From Streptomyces cathayae (GTDB lineage: Bacteria > Actinomycetota > Actinomycetes > Streptomycetales > Streptomycetaceae): DNA of 64,000 nucleotides. The DNA is taken from positions 2,294,001-2,358,000 of the forward strand of contig NZ_CP121682.1 in the NCBI RefSeq assembly GCF_029760955.1, written 5' to 3'. The translations under genes were made by a program, and so were the position numbers. The notes beneath the pieces are model-generated. The model saw nothing but the letters and a program-made list of their open reading frames with translations, was not told the origin of the DNA and ran no database searches. This document shows, one piece after another, positions 16,346-24,360 of the stretch; within the stretch, counting starts at the first letter, position 1, and each line of letters starts with the position of its first letter.

Positions 16346-17413
16346 ATGACCGACCACCTCGTCACGGCCACCGCAGCACCGGGCCGTGATCCGCGTGCCT
16401 TCATCGCCGGACTGCCCAAGGCCGAACTGCACGTGCACCACGTCGGCTCCGCCTCCCCCCGCATCGTCTCGGAGCTGGCCGCCCGCCACCCCGACTCCAG
16501 GGTCCCCTCCGACCCCGAGGCGCTCGCCGACTACTTCACCTTCACGGACTTCGCGCACTTCATCGACGTGTACCTGTCCGTCGTCGATCTGGTCCGCACG
16601 CCCGAGGACGTCCGGCTGCTCACCTTCGAGGTGGCCCGCGAACTGGCCCGGCAGCAGGTGCGGTACGCCGAGCTGACCATCACCCCGTTCTCGTCGACCC
16701 GCCGCGGGATCGACGAGCGTGCCTTCATGGACGCGATCGAGGACGCCCGCAAGGCGGCCGAGTCCGAGTTCGGGACGGTGCTGCGCTGGTGCTTCGACAT
16801 CCCCGGCGAGGCGGGTCTGGAGTCCGCCGAGGAGACGGTGCGGCTCGCCACCGACGACCGGCTGCGCCCGGAGGGCCTGGTCTCCTTCGGCCTGGGCGGT
16901 CCCGAGATCGGGGTGCCCCGGCCGCAGTTCAAACCGTACTTCGACCGTGCCATCGCCGCGGGCCTGCGCTCGGTGCCGCACGCCGGTGAGACCACCGGTC
17001 CGGAAACGGTGTGGCACGCCCTGCGCGACCTGCGCGCCGAGCGGATCGGGCACGGCACCAGCGCCGCCCGGGACCCCGAGCTGCTCGCGCATCTCGCCGA
17101 GCGGCGCATCGCGCTGGAGGTGTGCCCCACCTCCAACATCGCCACCCGCGCGGTCACCACCCTCGACGAGCACCCCATCAAGGAGTTCGTCCGGGCCGGG
17201 GTCCTGGTGACCGTCAACTCCGACGACCCGCCGATGTTCGGCACCGACCTCAACCACGAGTACCTGATCGCCGCGCGACTGCTGGACCTCGACGAACGGG
17301 GCCTGGCCGAGCTGGCGAAGAACGCGGTGGAGGCGTCCTTCCTGGACCGGCCCGCGAAGGCCCGGCTGGCCACCGAGATCGATGCCTACACCACGTCCTG
17401 GCTCGCCCGCTGA
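16346..17413 (+). CDS. Adenosine deaminase family enzyme, probable 6-aminodeoxyfutalosine deaminase
   Basis: The 355-residue amidohydrolase has the zinc ligands in KAELHVHHVGSAS (HxH), SVPHAGETTGPE, ERIGHGTSAARD and VNSDDPPMF. True adenosine deaminases usually read HVHLEG/HLDG at the first motif. HVHHVGSAS is what I associate with the Streptomyces enzymes that deaminate 6-amino-6-deoxyfutalosine in futalosine-dependent menaquinone synthesis, and the position corresponds to SCO5662 of S. coelicolor as I remember it. No other menaquinone gene is nearby. Plain adenosine deaminase remains the alternative. The ATG follows a strong GGGGGAGG site. Confidence 0.75.
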   Translation: MTDHLVTATAAPGRDPRAFIAGLPKAELHVHHVGSASPRIVSELAARHPDSRVPSDPEALADYFTFTDFAHFIDVYLSVVDLVRTPEDVRLLTFEVARELARQQVRYAELTITPFSSTRRGIDERAFMDAIEDARKAAESEFGTVLRWCFDIPGEAGLESAEETVRLATDDRLRPEGLVSFGLGGPEIGVPRPQFKPYFDRAIAAGLRSVPHAGETTGPETVWHALRDLRAERIGHGTSAARDPELLAHLAERRIALEVCPTSNIATRAVTTLDEHPIKEFVRAGVLVTVNSDDPPMFGTDLNHEYLIAARLLDLDERGLAELAKNAVEASFLDRPAKARLATEIDAYTTSWLAR

Positions 17414-17465
17414 CCGCCCGGCGAACCGGCCACCCCGTGACGAACCGACTGTACGAAGGGCCGCC

Positions 17466-18176
17466 ATGCACCACGTGACCGCCGTGGCCCACCGCGGCGA
17501 CCCCTACCGCGTCCGCGAGAACACGCTCGCCTCGCTGCGTTCCGCGCTGCACCGGGGCGCGGACGCGGTCGAGTTCGACGTACGCCTCACCCGGGACGGC
17601 GTGCCGGTCCTGCTGCACGACGAGACGCTGAAGCGGCTCTGGGAGCACGACCGCCCGCTGCGGTCGCTGTCCTGGGAGGAGGTGCGCGGCCTGACCGACG
17701 GCGGCGTGCCGCCCCTGTCGGACGCGCTGTCGGCGACCGAGGGCAGCAGGGCCCTGCTGGACCTGCCGGGCGCCCCGCACCCGCGGGCGGTGCGCCGGAT
17801 CGTGGACGTCGTACGGGAGCACGGGGCCCGGGACCGCGTGTACTACTGCGCGGGCGCCGCCACCATGCTCGCCGTGCGCGCGGCGGACCCGTCCGCCGAG
17901 ATCGCCCTCACCCTCACGACGCTGGCCCCGCCGCGCGCCGGCCTCCTGGAGGCGATCCGCCCGCGCTGGCTGAACTACCGCTTCAGCCTGGTCGACCGGG
18001 CCCTGGCCGACCGCGTCCACCGCGACGGCTACCTGCTGTCCGTGTGGACCCCGGACACCCGCCGCTCCATGCGCCGCCTGCTGGCGCTGGGCACCGACTC
18101 CATCACGACCAACCGCATCGACATCCTGCACACCCTGCGCGCCGGGCCACCCACGGCCATGAACACCCAGCCGTGA
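17466..18176 (+). CDS. Glycerophosphodiester phosphodiesterase family protein
   Basis: The 236-residue protein (MHHVTAVAHRG start) contains the GDPD catalytic pattern: the first His and Arg in AHRGDPYRVRENTLASL, Glu and Asp in ADAVEFDVRLTRDG and the second His in VPVLLHDETLKRLW. The C-terminus has the typical LSVWTPDTRRSMRRLLALG and TDSITTNRIDIL. It should hydrolyse glycerophosphodiesters to glycerol-3-phosphate and an alcohol. No signal peptide is seen, so it is probably cytoplasmic. It follows the deaminase gene by 52 bp on the same strand and is followed by a dispersed-repeat terminator. Confidence 0.85.
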   Translation: MHHVTAVAHRGDPYRVRENTLASLRSALHRGADAVEFDVRLTRDGVPVLLHDETLKRLWEHDRPLRSLSWEEVRGLTDGGVPPLSDALSATEGSRALLDLPGAPHPRAVRRIVDVVREHGARDRVYYCAGAATMLAVRAADPSAEIALTLTTLAPPRAGLLEAIRPRWLNYRFSLVDRALADRVHRDGYLLSVWTPDTRRSMRRLLALGTDSITTNRIDILHTLRAGPPTAMNTQP

Positions 18177-18179
18177 CAG

Positions 18180-18262
18180 TTCCCGCGCCCCTGAAAGGGG
18201 CGCGGGGAAGTGCCGATATGCGACTCCGTCGCGTGGTCGCGACCAGCCACGAACGACCCGCA
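18180..18262 (+). repeat. Dispersed Streptomyces intergenic repeat containing a terminator hairpin
   Basis: An 11-bp stem (cccgcgcccct / aggggcgcggg, loop of 3) at 18182-18206 is followed by gcgaccagccacgaacgacccgcag. This combination recurs after many genes in Streptomyces chromosomes. It probably terminates transcription of the phosphodiesterase gene. A decayed stretch lies between the hairpin and the second half. Confidence 0.7.
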
Positions 18263-18327
18263 GCCTCCGTCCGACGGAACCCGAACGGTGCCCAGGAGCC
18301 ATTTCCTTCGGCTCCCCCAGCGGAGCG

Positions 18328-19767
18328 CTAAGCGTCCAGCGACGTCATCACGTGCTTGATCCGCGTGTAGTCCTCGAAGCCGTACCCCGACAGGTCCTTG
18401 CCGTAGCCCGACTTCTTGAAGCCGCCGTGCGGCATCTCCGCGACCAGCGGGATGTGGGTGTTGATCCACACGCAGCCGAAGTCGAGCTTCTTGGACATGC
18501 GCATCGCGCGGGAGTGGTCCTTGGTCCACACCGAGGAGGCCAGCGCGTACTCGACGCCGTTGGCGTACTCGACGGCCTGGTCCTCGTCGGCGAAGGTCTG
18601 GACGGTGATGACCGGGCCGAAGACCTCCTTCTGGATGATCTCGTCGTCCTGTTTCAGGCCCGAGACGACGGTCGGCGCGTAGAAGAAGCCCTGGTCGCCG
18701 ACGCGCTTGCCGCCGGCTTCCACCCGTGCGTGTGCGGGCAGCCGCTCGATGAAGCCCTCGACCTGCTTGAGCTGGTGGGGGTTGTTGAGCGGGCCGAACA
18801 GCACGTCCTCGTCGTCCGGCAGGCCGGTCTTGGTGTCGGCGGCGGCCTGGGCGAGCGCGGAGACGAACTCGTCGTGGATCGACTCGTGGACGAGGACGCG
18901 GGTGGCGGCCGTGCAGTCCTGGCCGGCGTTGAAGAAGCCCGCGACGGAGATGTCCTCGACGGCCTTGGCGATGTCGGTGTCCTCGAAGACCACCACCGGA
19001 GCCTTGCCGCCCAACTCCAGGTGGACGCGCTTGAGGTCCTTGGACGCGGCCTCGGCGACCTGCATGCCGGCGCGCACCGAACCGGTGATGGACGCCATCG
19101 CCGGGGTCTCGTGCTCGACCATCATGCGGCCGGTGTCGCGGTCGCCGCAGATGACGTTGAAGACGCCCCTGGGCAGGACCGAGCCGAGGATCTCGGCGAG
19201 CAGGACGGTGGAGGCCGGCGTGGTGTCGGACGGCTTCAGGACGACCGTGTTGCCCGCCGCGATCGCCGGGGCGAACTTCCACACGGCCATCATCATCGGG
19301 TAGTTCCAGGGGGCGACCTGGGCGCAGACGCCGACCGGTTCGCGGCGCACGATGGAGGTCAGGCCCTCCATGTACTCACCGGCCGAGCGCCCCTCCAGCA
19401 TCCGCGCCGCACCCGCGAAGAAGCGGATCTGGTCGACCATCGGCGGGATCTCCTCGGTGCGGGTCAGCCCGATGGGCTTGCCCGTGTTCTCCACCTCGGC
19501 CGCGATCAGTTCCTCGGCGCGCTCCTCGAAGGCGTCCGCGACCTTCAGCAGGGCCTTCTGCCGCTCGGCCGGCGTGGTGTCGCGCCAGCCGGGGAAGGCC
19601 TCGGCGGCGGCCGCCATCGCGGCGTCCACATCCGCCTGTCCGGACAGCGGCGCGGTCGCGTACGCCTCACCGGTCACGGGGTTGACCACCTCGGTGGTCC
19701 GTCCGTCGGCGGCGTCGCGGAACTCACCGCCGATGTAGTTGCGCAGACGACGCAGCTCGGTACTCAC
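18328..19767 (-). CDS. Aldehyde dehydrogenase, gamma-aminobutyraldehyde-type paralogue
   Basis: The start chosen is GTG 19765-19767 (VSTELRRLRNYIGGEF), 6 nt after an AGGAGGG site, giving 479 residues. Active-site motifs are [19 protein letters not shown] (Glu) and [11 protein letters not shown] (Cys); the cofactor region is APWNYPMMMAVWKFAPAIA. It is divergent from the AsnC-type regulator gene across 181 bp and resembles the enzyme at 12927-14462. Both probably oxidise aminoaldehydes from polyamines or amino acids; having two suggests different substrates or induction. The upstream in-frame extension lacks a ribosome-binding site. Confidence 0.85.
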   Translation of the reverse strand: MSTELRRLRNYIGGEFRDAADGRTTEVVNPVTGEAYATAPLSGQADVDAAMAAAAEAFPGWRDTTPAERQKALLKVADAFEERAEELIAAEVENTGKPIGLTRTEEIPPMVDQIRFFAGAARMLEGRSAGEYMEGLTSIVRREPVGVCAQVAPWNYPMMMAVWKFAPAIAAGNTVVLKPSDTTPASTVLLAEILGSVLPRGVFNVICGDRDTGRMMVEHETPAMASITGSVRAGMQVAEAASKDLKRVHLELGGKAPVVVFEDTDIAKAVEDISVAGFFNAGQDCTAATRVLVHESIHDEFVSALAQAAADTKTGLPDDEDVLFGPLNNPHQLKQVEGFIERLPAHARVEAGGKRVGDQGFFYAPTVVSGLKQDDEIIQKEVFGPVITVQTFADEDQAVEYANGVEYALASSVWTKDHSRAMRMSKKLDFGCVWINTHIPLVAEMPHGGFKKSGYGKDLSGYGFEDYTRIKHVMTSLDA

Positions 19768-19873
19768 TGCAGGCCCTCCTGGTGTTCCTCGCGGGTGTCC
19801 GAGGTGTCCAACCTCTGAGACACCCACCCTAGACGGGCCGCTGCTGTTTTCAACACCCCCACCCGCCTCATGC

Positions 19874-19921
19874 CTGCGAAATCCGCAGACTGAAACCTTC
19901 GATACAACGAATTTCATCGAA
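19874..19921. promoter_or_regulatory. Candidate AsnC/Lrp-type operator in the divergent promoter region
   Basis: Two inverted repeats lie in the 181-bp region between the dehydrogenase and regulator genes: ctgcg-5-cgcag at 19874-19888 and ttcgat-12-atcgaa at 19898-19921. The region is locally AT-rich. Lrp/AsnC regulators commonly bind such imperfect palindromes in front of their own gene and a divergent target. No footprint information is available. Confidence 0.45.
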
Positions 19922-19948
19922 TACGCCTTGCTAAACAGTCGAGACGTC

Positions 19949-20467
19949 GTGCACAGTGACCGTGTGGCCAGTCGAAGCGCAGAACCGAGGGACTCCCGCG
20001 AGTCCAAGCACGGCGGCGGTCCCCACCTGGACGCCGTCTCCCTCGCCATCATCGAGCAGCTCCAGGAGGACGGCCGCCGGCCCTACGCCGCGATCGGCAA
20101 GGCCGTCGGCTTGTCTGAGGCGGCCGTGCGCCAGCGCGTCCAGAAACTGCTCGACCAGGGTGTGATGCAGATCGTCGCCGTCACGGACCCGCTCACCGTG
20201 GGCTTCCGCCGGCAGGCGATGGTCGGCGTCAACGTCGAGGGGGACGTGGAGTCCGTCGCCGACGCGCTGAGCGCCATGGACGAGTGCGAGTACGTGGTGA
20301 TGACCGCGGGCTCCTTCGACCTCATGGTCGAGATCGTCTGCGAGGACGACGACCACCTTCTGGAAGTCATCAACCGACGCATCAGGGCCGTGCCCGGGGT
20401 GCGCTCCACCGAGAGTTTCGTCTACCTCAAGCTCAAGAAGCAGACCTACATGTGGGGAACCCGATGA
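19949..20467 (+). CDS. AsnC/Lrp family transcriptional regulator (EpuRI-like position)
   Basis: The 172-residue protein has an N-terminal helix-turn-helix (DAVSLAIIEQLQEDGRRPYA, AIGKAVGLSEAAVRQRVQKL) and a C-terminal RAM ligand-sensing domain (QAMVGVNVEGDVESVADAL, VMTAGSFDLMVEIVCEDDDH). The start is uncertain: GTG 19949 or GTG 19964. Neither has a ribosome-binding site, suggesting a leaderless transcript or a coupled start. It overlaps the aminotransferase gene by 4 bp. By position it corresponds to SCO5656, which I recall being described as a polyamine-utilisation regulator (EpuRI). Control of the adjacent dehydrogenase and aminotransferase genes is a natural inference. Confidence 0.88.
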   Translation: MHSDRVASRSAEPRDSRESKHGGGPHLDAVSLAIIEQLQEDGRRPYAAIGKAVGLSEAAVRQRVQKLLDQGVMQIVAVTDPLTVGFRRQAMVGVNVEGDVESVADALSAMDECEYVVMTAGSFDLMVEIVCEDDDHLLEVINRRIRAVPGVRSTESFVYLKLKKQTYMWGTR

Positions 20468-21852
20468 TCGTGAGCACCGACAGCTCCAAGGAACCCAGCG
20501 ACCTCAGCAGGTCCGCGTACGACCACCTGTGGATGCACTTCACCCGCATGTCCTCGTACGAGAACTCCCCCGTCCCCACCATCGTCCGCGGCGAGGGCAC
20601 CCACATCTACGACGACAAGGGCAAGCGGTACCTCGACGGTCTCGCCGGCCTGTTCGTGGTCCAGGCGGGACACGGCCGCGTCGAACTCGCCGAGGCCGCC
20701 TTCAAGCAGGCACAGGAACTGTCCTTCTTCCCCGTCTGGTCCTACGCCCACCCCAAGGCCGTGGAGCTGGCCGAGCGGCTCGCCGACGAGGCCCCGGGCG
20801 ACCTGAACAAGGTCTTCTTCACCACGGGCGGCGGTGAGGCGGTGGAGACCGCCTGGAAGCTCGCCAAGCAGTACTTCAAGCTGATCGGCAAGCCGACCAA
20901 GTACAAGGTCATCTCCCGCGCGGTGGCCTACCACGGCACCCCGCAGGGCGCCCTGTCGATCACCGGACTGCCGGCTCTGAAGGCCCCGTTCGAGCCGCTG
21001 GTGCCGGGCGCGCACAAGGTGCCGAACACCAACATCTACCGGGCGCCGATCCACGGCGACGACCCGGAGGCGTTCGGCCGCTGGGCCGCCGACCAGATCG
21101 AGCAGCAGATCCTCTTCGAGGGCCCGGACACGGTCGCCGCGGTCTTCCTGGAGCCGGTGCAGAACGCGGGCGGCTGCTTCCCGCCGCCGCCCGGCTACTT
21201 CCAGCGGGTCCGGGAGATCTGCGACCAGTACGACGTGCTCCTCGTCTCCGACGAGGTCATCTGCGCCTTCGGCCGTCTGGGCACGACGTTCGCCTGCGAC
21301 AAGTTCGGCTACGTCCCGGACATGATCACCTGTGCCAAGGGCATGACCTCGGGCTACTCGCCCATCGGCGCGTGCATCGTCTCGGACCGCCTCGCCGAAC
21401 CGTTCTACCGGGGCGACAACGTCTTCCTGCACGGCTACACCTTCGGCGGCCACCCCGTCTCGGCCGCGGTGGCCGTGGCCAACCTCGACCTGTTCGCGCG
21501 CGAGGGCCTCAACCAGCACGTCCTGGACAACGAGGGCGCCTTCCGCTCGACGCTGGAGAAGCTGTACGACCTGCCGATCGTCGGCGACGTCCGCGGCAAC
21601 GGCTTCTTCTACGGCATCGAACTGGTCAAGGACAAGCACACCAAGGAGACCTTCGACGACGAGGAGACCGAGCGCGTCCTGTACGGCTTCCTGTCCAAGA
21701 AGCTGTACGAGAACGGCCTGTACTGCCGTGCCGACGACCGCGGCGACCCGGTCGTCCAGCTCGCCCCGCCGCTGATCTCCGACCAGGGGACCTTCGACGA
21801 GATCGAGCAGATCCTGCGCGCCACGCTGTCGGAGGCATGGACGAAGCTGTGA
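20464..21852 (+). CDS. Class III (PLP-dependent) aminotransferase, probably diamine or GABA type
   Basis: The 462-residue protein starts at ATG 20464, inside the regulator stop (ATGA). The fold-type I class III pattern is clear: VFFTTGGGEAVETAWKLAKQ (cofactor phosphate region), VAAVFLEPVQNAGGCFPPP, VLLVSDEVICAFGRLGT (Asp contacting the pyridine nitrogen) and the Schiff-base Lys in MITCAKGMTSGYSPIGA. It is annotated in relatives as aspartate aminotransferase family protein. Its coupling to an AsnC regulator and a divergent aminoaldehyde dehydrogenase suggests it removes an amino group from putrescine, cadaverine or GABA to give the aldehyde the dehydrogenase oxidises. Confidence 0.85.
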   Translation: MIVSTDSSKEPSDLSRSAYDHLWMHFTRMSSYENSPVPTIVRGEGTHIYDDKGKRYLDGLAGLFVVQAGHGRVELAEAAFKQAQELSFFPVWSYAHPKAVELAERLADEAPGDLNKVFFTTGGGEAVETAWKLAKQYFKLIGKPTKYKVISRAVAYHGTPQGALSITGLPALKAPFEPLVPGAHKVPNTNIYRAPIHGDDPEAFGRWAADQIEQQILFEGPDTVAAVFLEPVQNAGGCFPPPPGYFQRVREICDQYDVLLVSDEVICAFGRLGTTFACDKFGYVPDMITCAKGMTSGYSPIGACIVSDRLAEPFYRGDNVFLHGYTFGGHPVSAAVAVANLDLFAREGLNQHVLDNEGAFRSTLEKLYDLPIVGDVRGNGFFYGIELVKDKHTKETFDDEETERVLYGFLSKKLYENGLYCRADDRGDPVVQLAPPLISDQGTFDEIEQILRATLSEAWTKL

Positions 21853-21854
21853 CC

Positions 21855-21893
21855 CACCGCTGCGATCCGCCGCTGTGATCCACCGCTGTGATC
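21855..21893. repeat. Three tandem copies of a 13-bp unit
   Basis: Units caccgctgcgatc, cgccgctgtgatc and caccgctgtgatc lie at 21855-21867, 21868-21880 and 21881-21893, immediately after the aminotransferase stop. No hairpin forms. The role is unknown. Confidence 0.8.
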
Positions 21894-22091
21894 TTCGGCT
21901 GGAATGATCAATTACGGCCCCGGTGCCGCCCGTTCGAGTGAGAAACGGCGCTCCGGGGCCGCGTGCTGTCCGGCCTCCCGCCGCGTCCTGCCTAGCGTGC
22001 CCAGTGACCGATCGGCCTTGCCTTCGTTCCCCCGCATGGGGGGTCTCACAGATCTCGCACGGCATTCCTGATCCGAACCGAGGTGTACGCC

Positions 22092-22841
22092 ATGGTGGCC
22101 CCACCGGACAACGACGTGCTCTGGGCACGCGCCCTGCACTTCCGGCACAAGGACGGTTCCCCCGGGCTGAGCGGGGTCTCGCTCGGCGTCAGGGAGGGCG
22201 AGATCCTCGCCGTCGGGGGCCCGCGCGGCAGTGGAAAAACGACCCTGCTGCGGTGTCTCTCCGGACTGGTGCCCGTGCGCGGCGGCGAGGTCTGGTTCAA
22301 CAGCACGCCCGTGCACACCATGACCCCCGCCGCTCGCGAGCGGCTGCGCCGGGAGCGCTTCGGCTGGATCGATCCGGAACCGGTGCTCGTCCCCGAGCTG
22401 AACGTCTGGGAGAACACCGCCCTCCCCCTGATGCTGCGCGGCACCGCCCGGCGCCGGGCCAAGTCGACGGCCATGGAGTGGCTGAAGCGCCTCGACATCG
22501 GCGACCAGGCCCGCAAGCACCCCGCGGACCTGGTGCACGCGGAGCGCCAGCGGGTCTGCATCGCCCGCGCCCTCGCCCCGGCCCCCACGGTGCTGTTCGC
22601 CGACGAGCCGACCGCGCCGCTGCACCGCATCGACCGCCGGCACGTCCTGCGCACGCTCACCACGGCGGCCCGTTCGCACGGCATCACGGTGCTCCTCGCG
22701 ACCGCCGACTCGGACATCGCGGCCCTCGCCGACCGCACCGTCTCGCTGCTCGACGGGCGTCAGGTGCGCACCGTACATCTGCCCCCGGTCTCCGAGACCG
22801 TCGAGACGAAGGGCCGGGCCACGTGCTCGCTCTCCGTCTGA
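22092..22841 (+). CDS. ABC transporter ATP-binding protein with degenerate signature motif
   Basis: The 249-residue ATPase has Walker A GGPRGSGKTTLLRCLSG and Walker B APTVLFADEPTAPLHR, with a D-loop region of the MacB/LolD type. The signature normally reading LSGGQ is LVHAERQRVCIARALAP, so the conserved Ser-Gly-Gly is missing. The switch region is TVLLATADSDIAALA, without the usual His. ATPase activity may be altered. ATG 22092 follows a GAGG element; GTG 22083 is an alternative start. It overlaps the permease gene by 19 bp and probably forms an exporter or antimicrobial-resistance-type system with it. Confidence 0.8.
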   Translation: MVAPPDNDVLWARALHFRHKDGSPGLSGVSLGVREGEILAVGGPRGSGKTTLLRCLSGLVPVRGGEVWFNSTPVHTMTPAARERLRRERFGWIDPEPVLVPELNVWENTALPLMLRGTARRRAKSTAMEWLKRLDIGDQARKHPADLVHAERQRVCIARALAPAPTVLFADEPTAPLHRIDRRHVLRTLTTAARSHGITVLLATADSDIAALADRTVSLLDGRQVRTVHLPPVSETVETKGRATCSLSV

Positions 22842-24250
22842 CCCGAGGCGCCCGTCCCGCCGTGTGGCTGCGCCGCCTTCTGGTCGCCGTCGCCTCTGCG
22901 GGCACGGGCTTTCTGCTCCTGTGCACTCTCGGCCACGCGCTCGGCCACCCGGACACGCCGTCGGTCTCACTGCTCCGGCTGGCCTGGTGCGCGGCCCCGC
23001 TGGCGGCCACGGTGTACCTCGCCGTCGCGGTGGCCCGGACCGACCCTGCGACCAGACCCCGGCCCGGGCTCTCGGCGATCGGCCTCGGCCCCGTCCGGCT
23101 GATGGCCGTCTCCGCGACGACCACGGCCCTGGCCTGCACCCTGGGGTCGCTGGTCGCCCTCCTCGTCTTCCTCCAACTGCGCGGCGACCTCACCAGGATG
23201 CCCGTCGACGGAGCCGCCACCGAGTTCCTGGCCACGGGCAGGCCCCTGCCGCTCCCGGCGGCCCTGACGCTGCTGGCGCTGCTGCCGGTGAACGCGTCGG
23301 CGGCGGTGGCCTGGGCGCTGCGGCCACGCGAGCAGGCCGCGGACGCGTCCCCCGCGGGGCGGGCCGCGGACGCGTCCCCTGCGGGGCGGACGTACGGACG
23401 CTTCGGCGCGTACCGGAGTACCGCGGAGCGGGAGACGTTCGGGGCGTACGGACGCTTCGGCAGGCACCTGGCGACGGCGACCCACGGCCGACAGCCGGCC
23501 GACAGCCGGCGGCGACAGGAACCGGAAGCCGCCCCGGAGGAAACGCGGGTGCCGGTGCACGGGCCGGACGGGGCGAGCGACGGCCCCGCGCCGGCCACCG
23601 GAGAGTCGGCCACCGGGGAACCGGCCACCGTCCCGGCCAACGCCCGCTCGGCACCGTCCGGTCTGCCCTGGGGCATCGCCGCGCTGGCCGCGGGAGTGGC
23701 CGCGGGACTGGCCGTGGAGACCTACGCGAGCGGTGGCGGTAGCGGCGTCGCCGCCTCCCCCGGGGACCGGCCCGGGGCCCTGGCCGCACTGGCGCTGACC
23801 GTCGTCGGCCTCACCCTGATCGGCCCCGGTCTCACCCATCTGTGCGGCCGTCTGCTGCAGTCGGTCCGCCCGGGTGCCCTGCGGCTGCTGGCCGGCCGGG
23901 TCCTCATGACGGAGGCCACCCGGATCGGCCGTCCGCTGGGTGTGGTCTGCGCCGTGCTGTCGGCCGTGTACGCCATGGGCCGGCACTCCTACGCCGACGG
24001 CCTGTCGGCAGGGCCGCTCACCCTGCTCGGGGTGCTGGTGGTGACGGGGTGCACCGTGGCGACCCTGCTGACGGCCGCCGTCGAGGCCAAGCACGCGCAC
24101 GCCGCCACCACGGCCGCGCTGCTGCGCCTGGGCGCTCCCGCCTCGACCCCGCGCCGGGCCGCGATGCTCAGGGCCGGCGCGCTCCTCGCCCTGTTCGGGC
24201 CGCTGACCGTGACCGCGGCCGGGCTGTCGGCGCTTCCCCTGTCCGTCTGA
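22823..24250 (+). CDS. ABC transporter permease-like membrane protein with repeat-rich loop
   Basis: Translation from GTG 22823 (VLALRLTRGARPAVWLRRLL) gives 475 residues and overlaps the ATPase gene. About nine membrane segments occur in two groups (residues about 17-160 and 275-470), separated by a polar loop of about 110 residues. The loop holds a duplicated nonapeptide (AADASPAGR twice) and a duplicated YGRFG motif, both reflected in DNA repeats at about 23335-23470. The C-terminal part resembles FtsX-like permeases weakly (TEATRIGRPLGVVCAVLSAV, LLRLGAPASTPRRAAMLRAG). The transported substrate is unknown. Confidence 0.7.
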   Translation: MLALRLTRGARPAVWLRRLLVAVASAGTGFLLLCTLGHALGHPDTPSVSLLRLAWCAAPLAATVYLAVAVARTDPATRPRPGLSAIGLGPVRLMAVSATTTALACTLGSLVALLVFLQLRGDLTRMPVDGAATEFLATGRPLPLPAALTLLALLPVNASAAVAWALRPREQAADASPAGRAADASPAGRTYGRFGAYRSTAERETFGAYGRFGRHLATATHGRQPADSRRRQEPEAAPEETRVPVHGPDGASDGPAPATGESATGEPATVPANARSAPSGLPWGIAALAAGVAAGLAVETYASGGGSGVAASPGDRPGALAALALTVVGLTLIGPGLTHLCGRLLQSVRPGALRLLAGRVLMTEATRIGRPLGVVCAVLSAVYAMGRHSYADGLSAGPLTLLGVLVVTGCTVATLLTAAVEAKHAHAATTAALLRLGAPASTPRRAAMLRAGALLALFGPLTVTAAGLSALPLSV

Positions 24251-24252
24251 GA

Positions 24253-24282
24253 GGCGGGAGAACCCGAAGGGGATCTCCCGCC
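24253..24282 (+). terminator. Hairpin after the ABC permease gene
   Basis: Arms ggcgggag (24253-24260) and ctcccgcc (24275-24282) form an 8-bp stem 3 bp beyond the TGA. Weak but well placed. Confidence 0.5.
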
Positions 24283-24360
24283 GGGCGATGAGTTCCGGGC
24301 CGGCCCCCGGTCCACCCGTCGAACGCCACAGAACCCGGCACCCCCAGGGAGAGACCCGAC

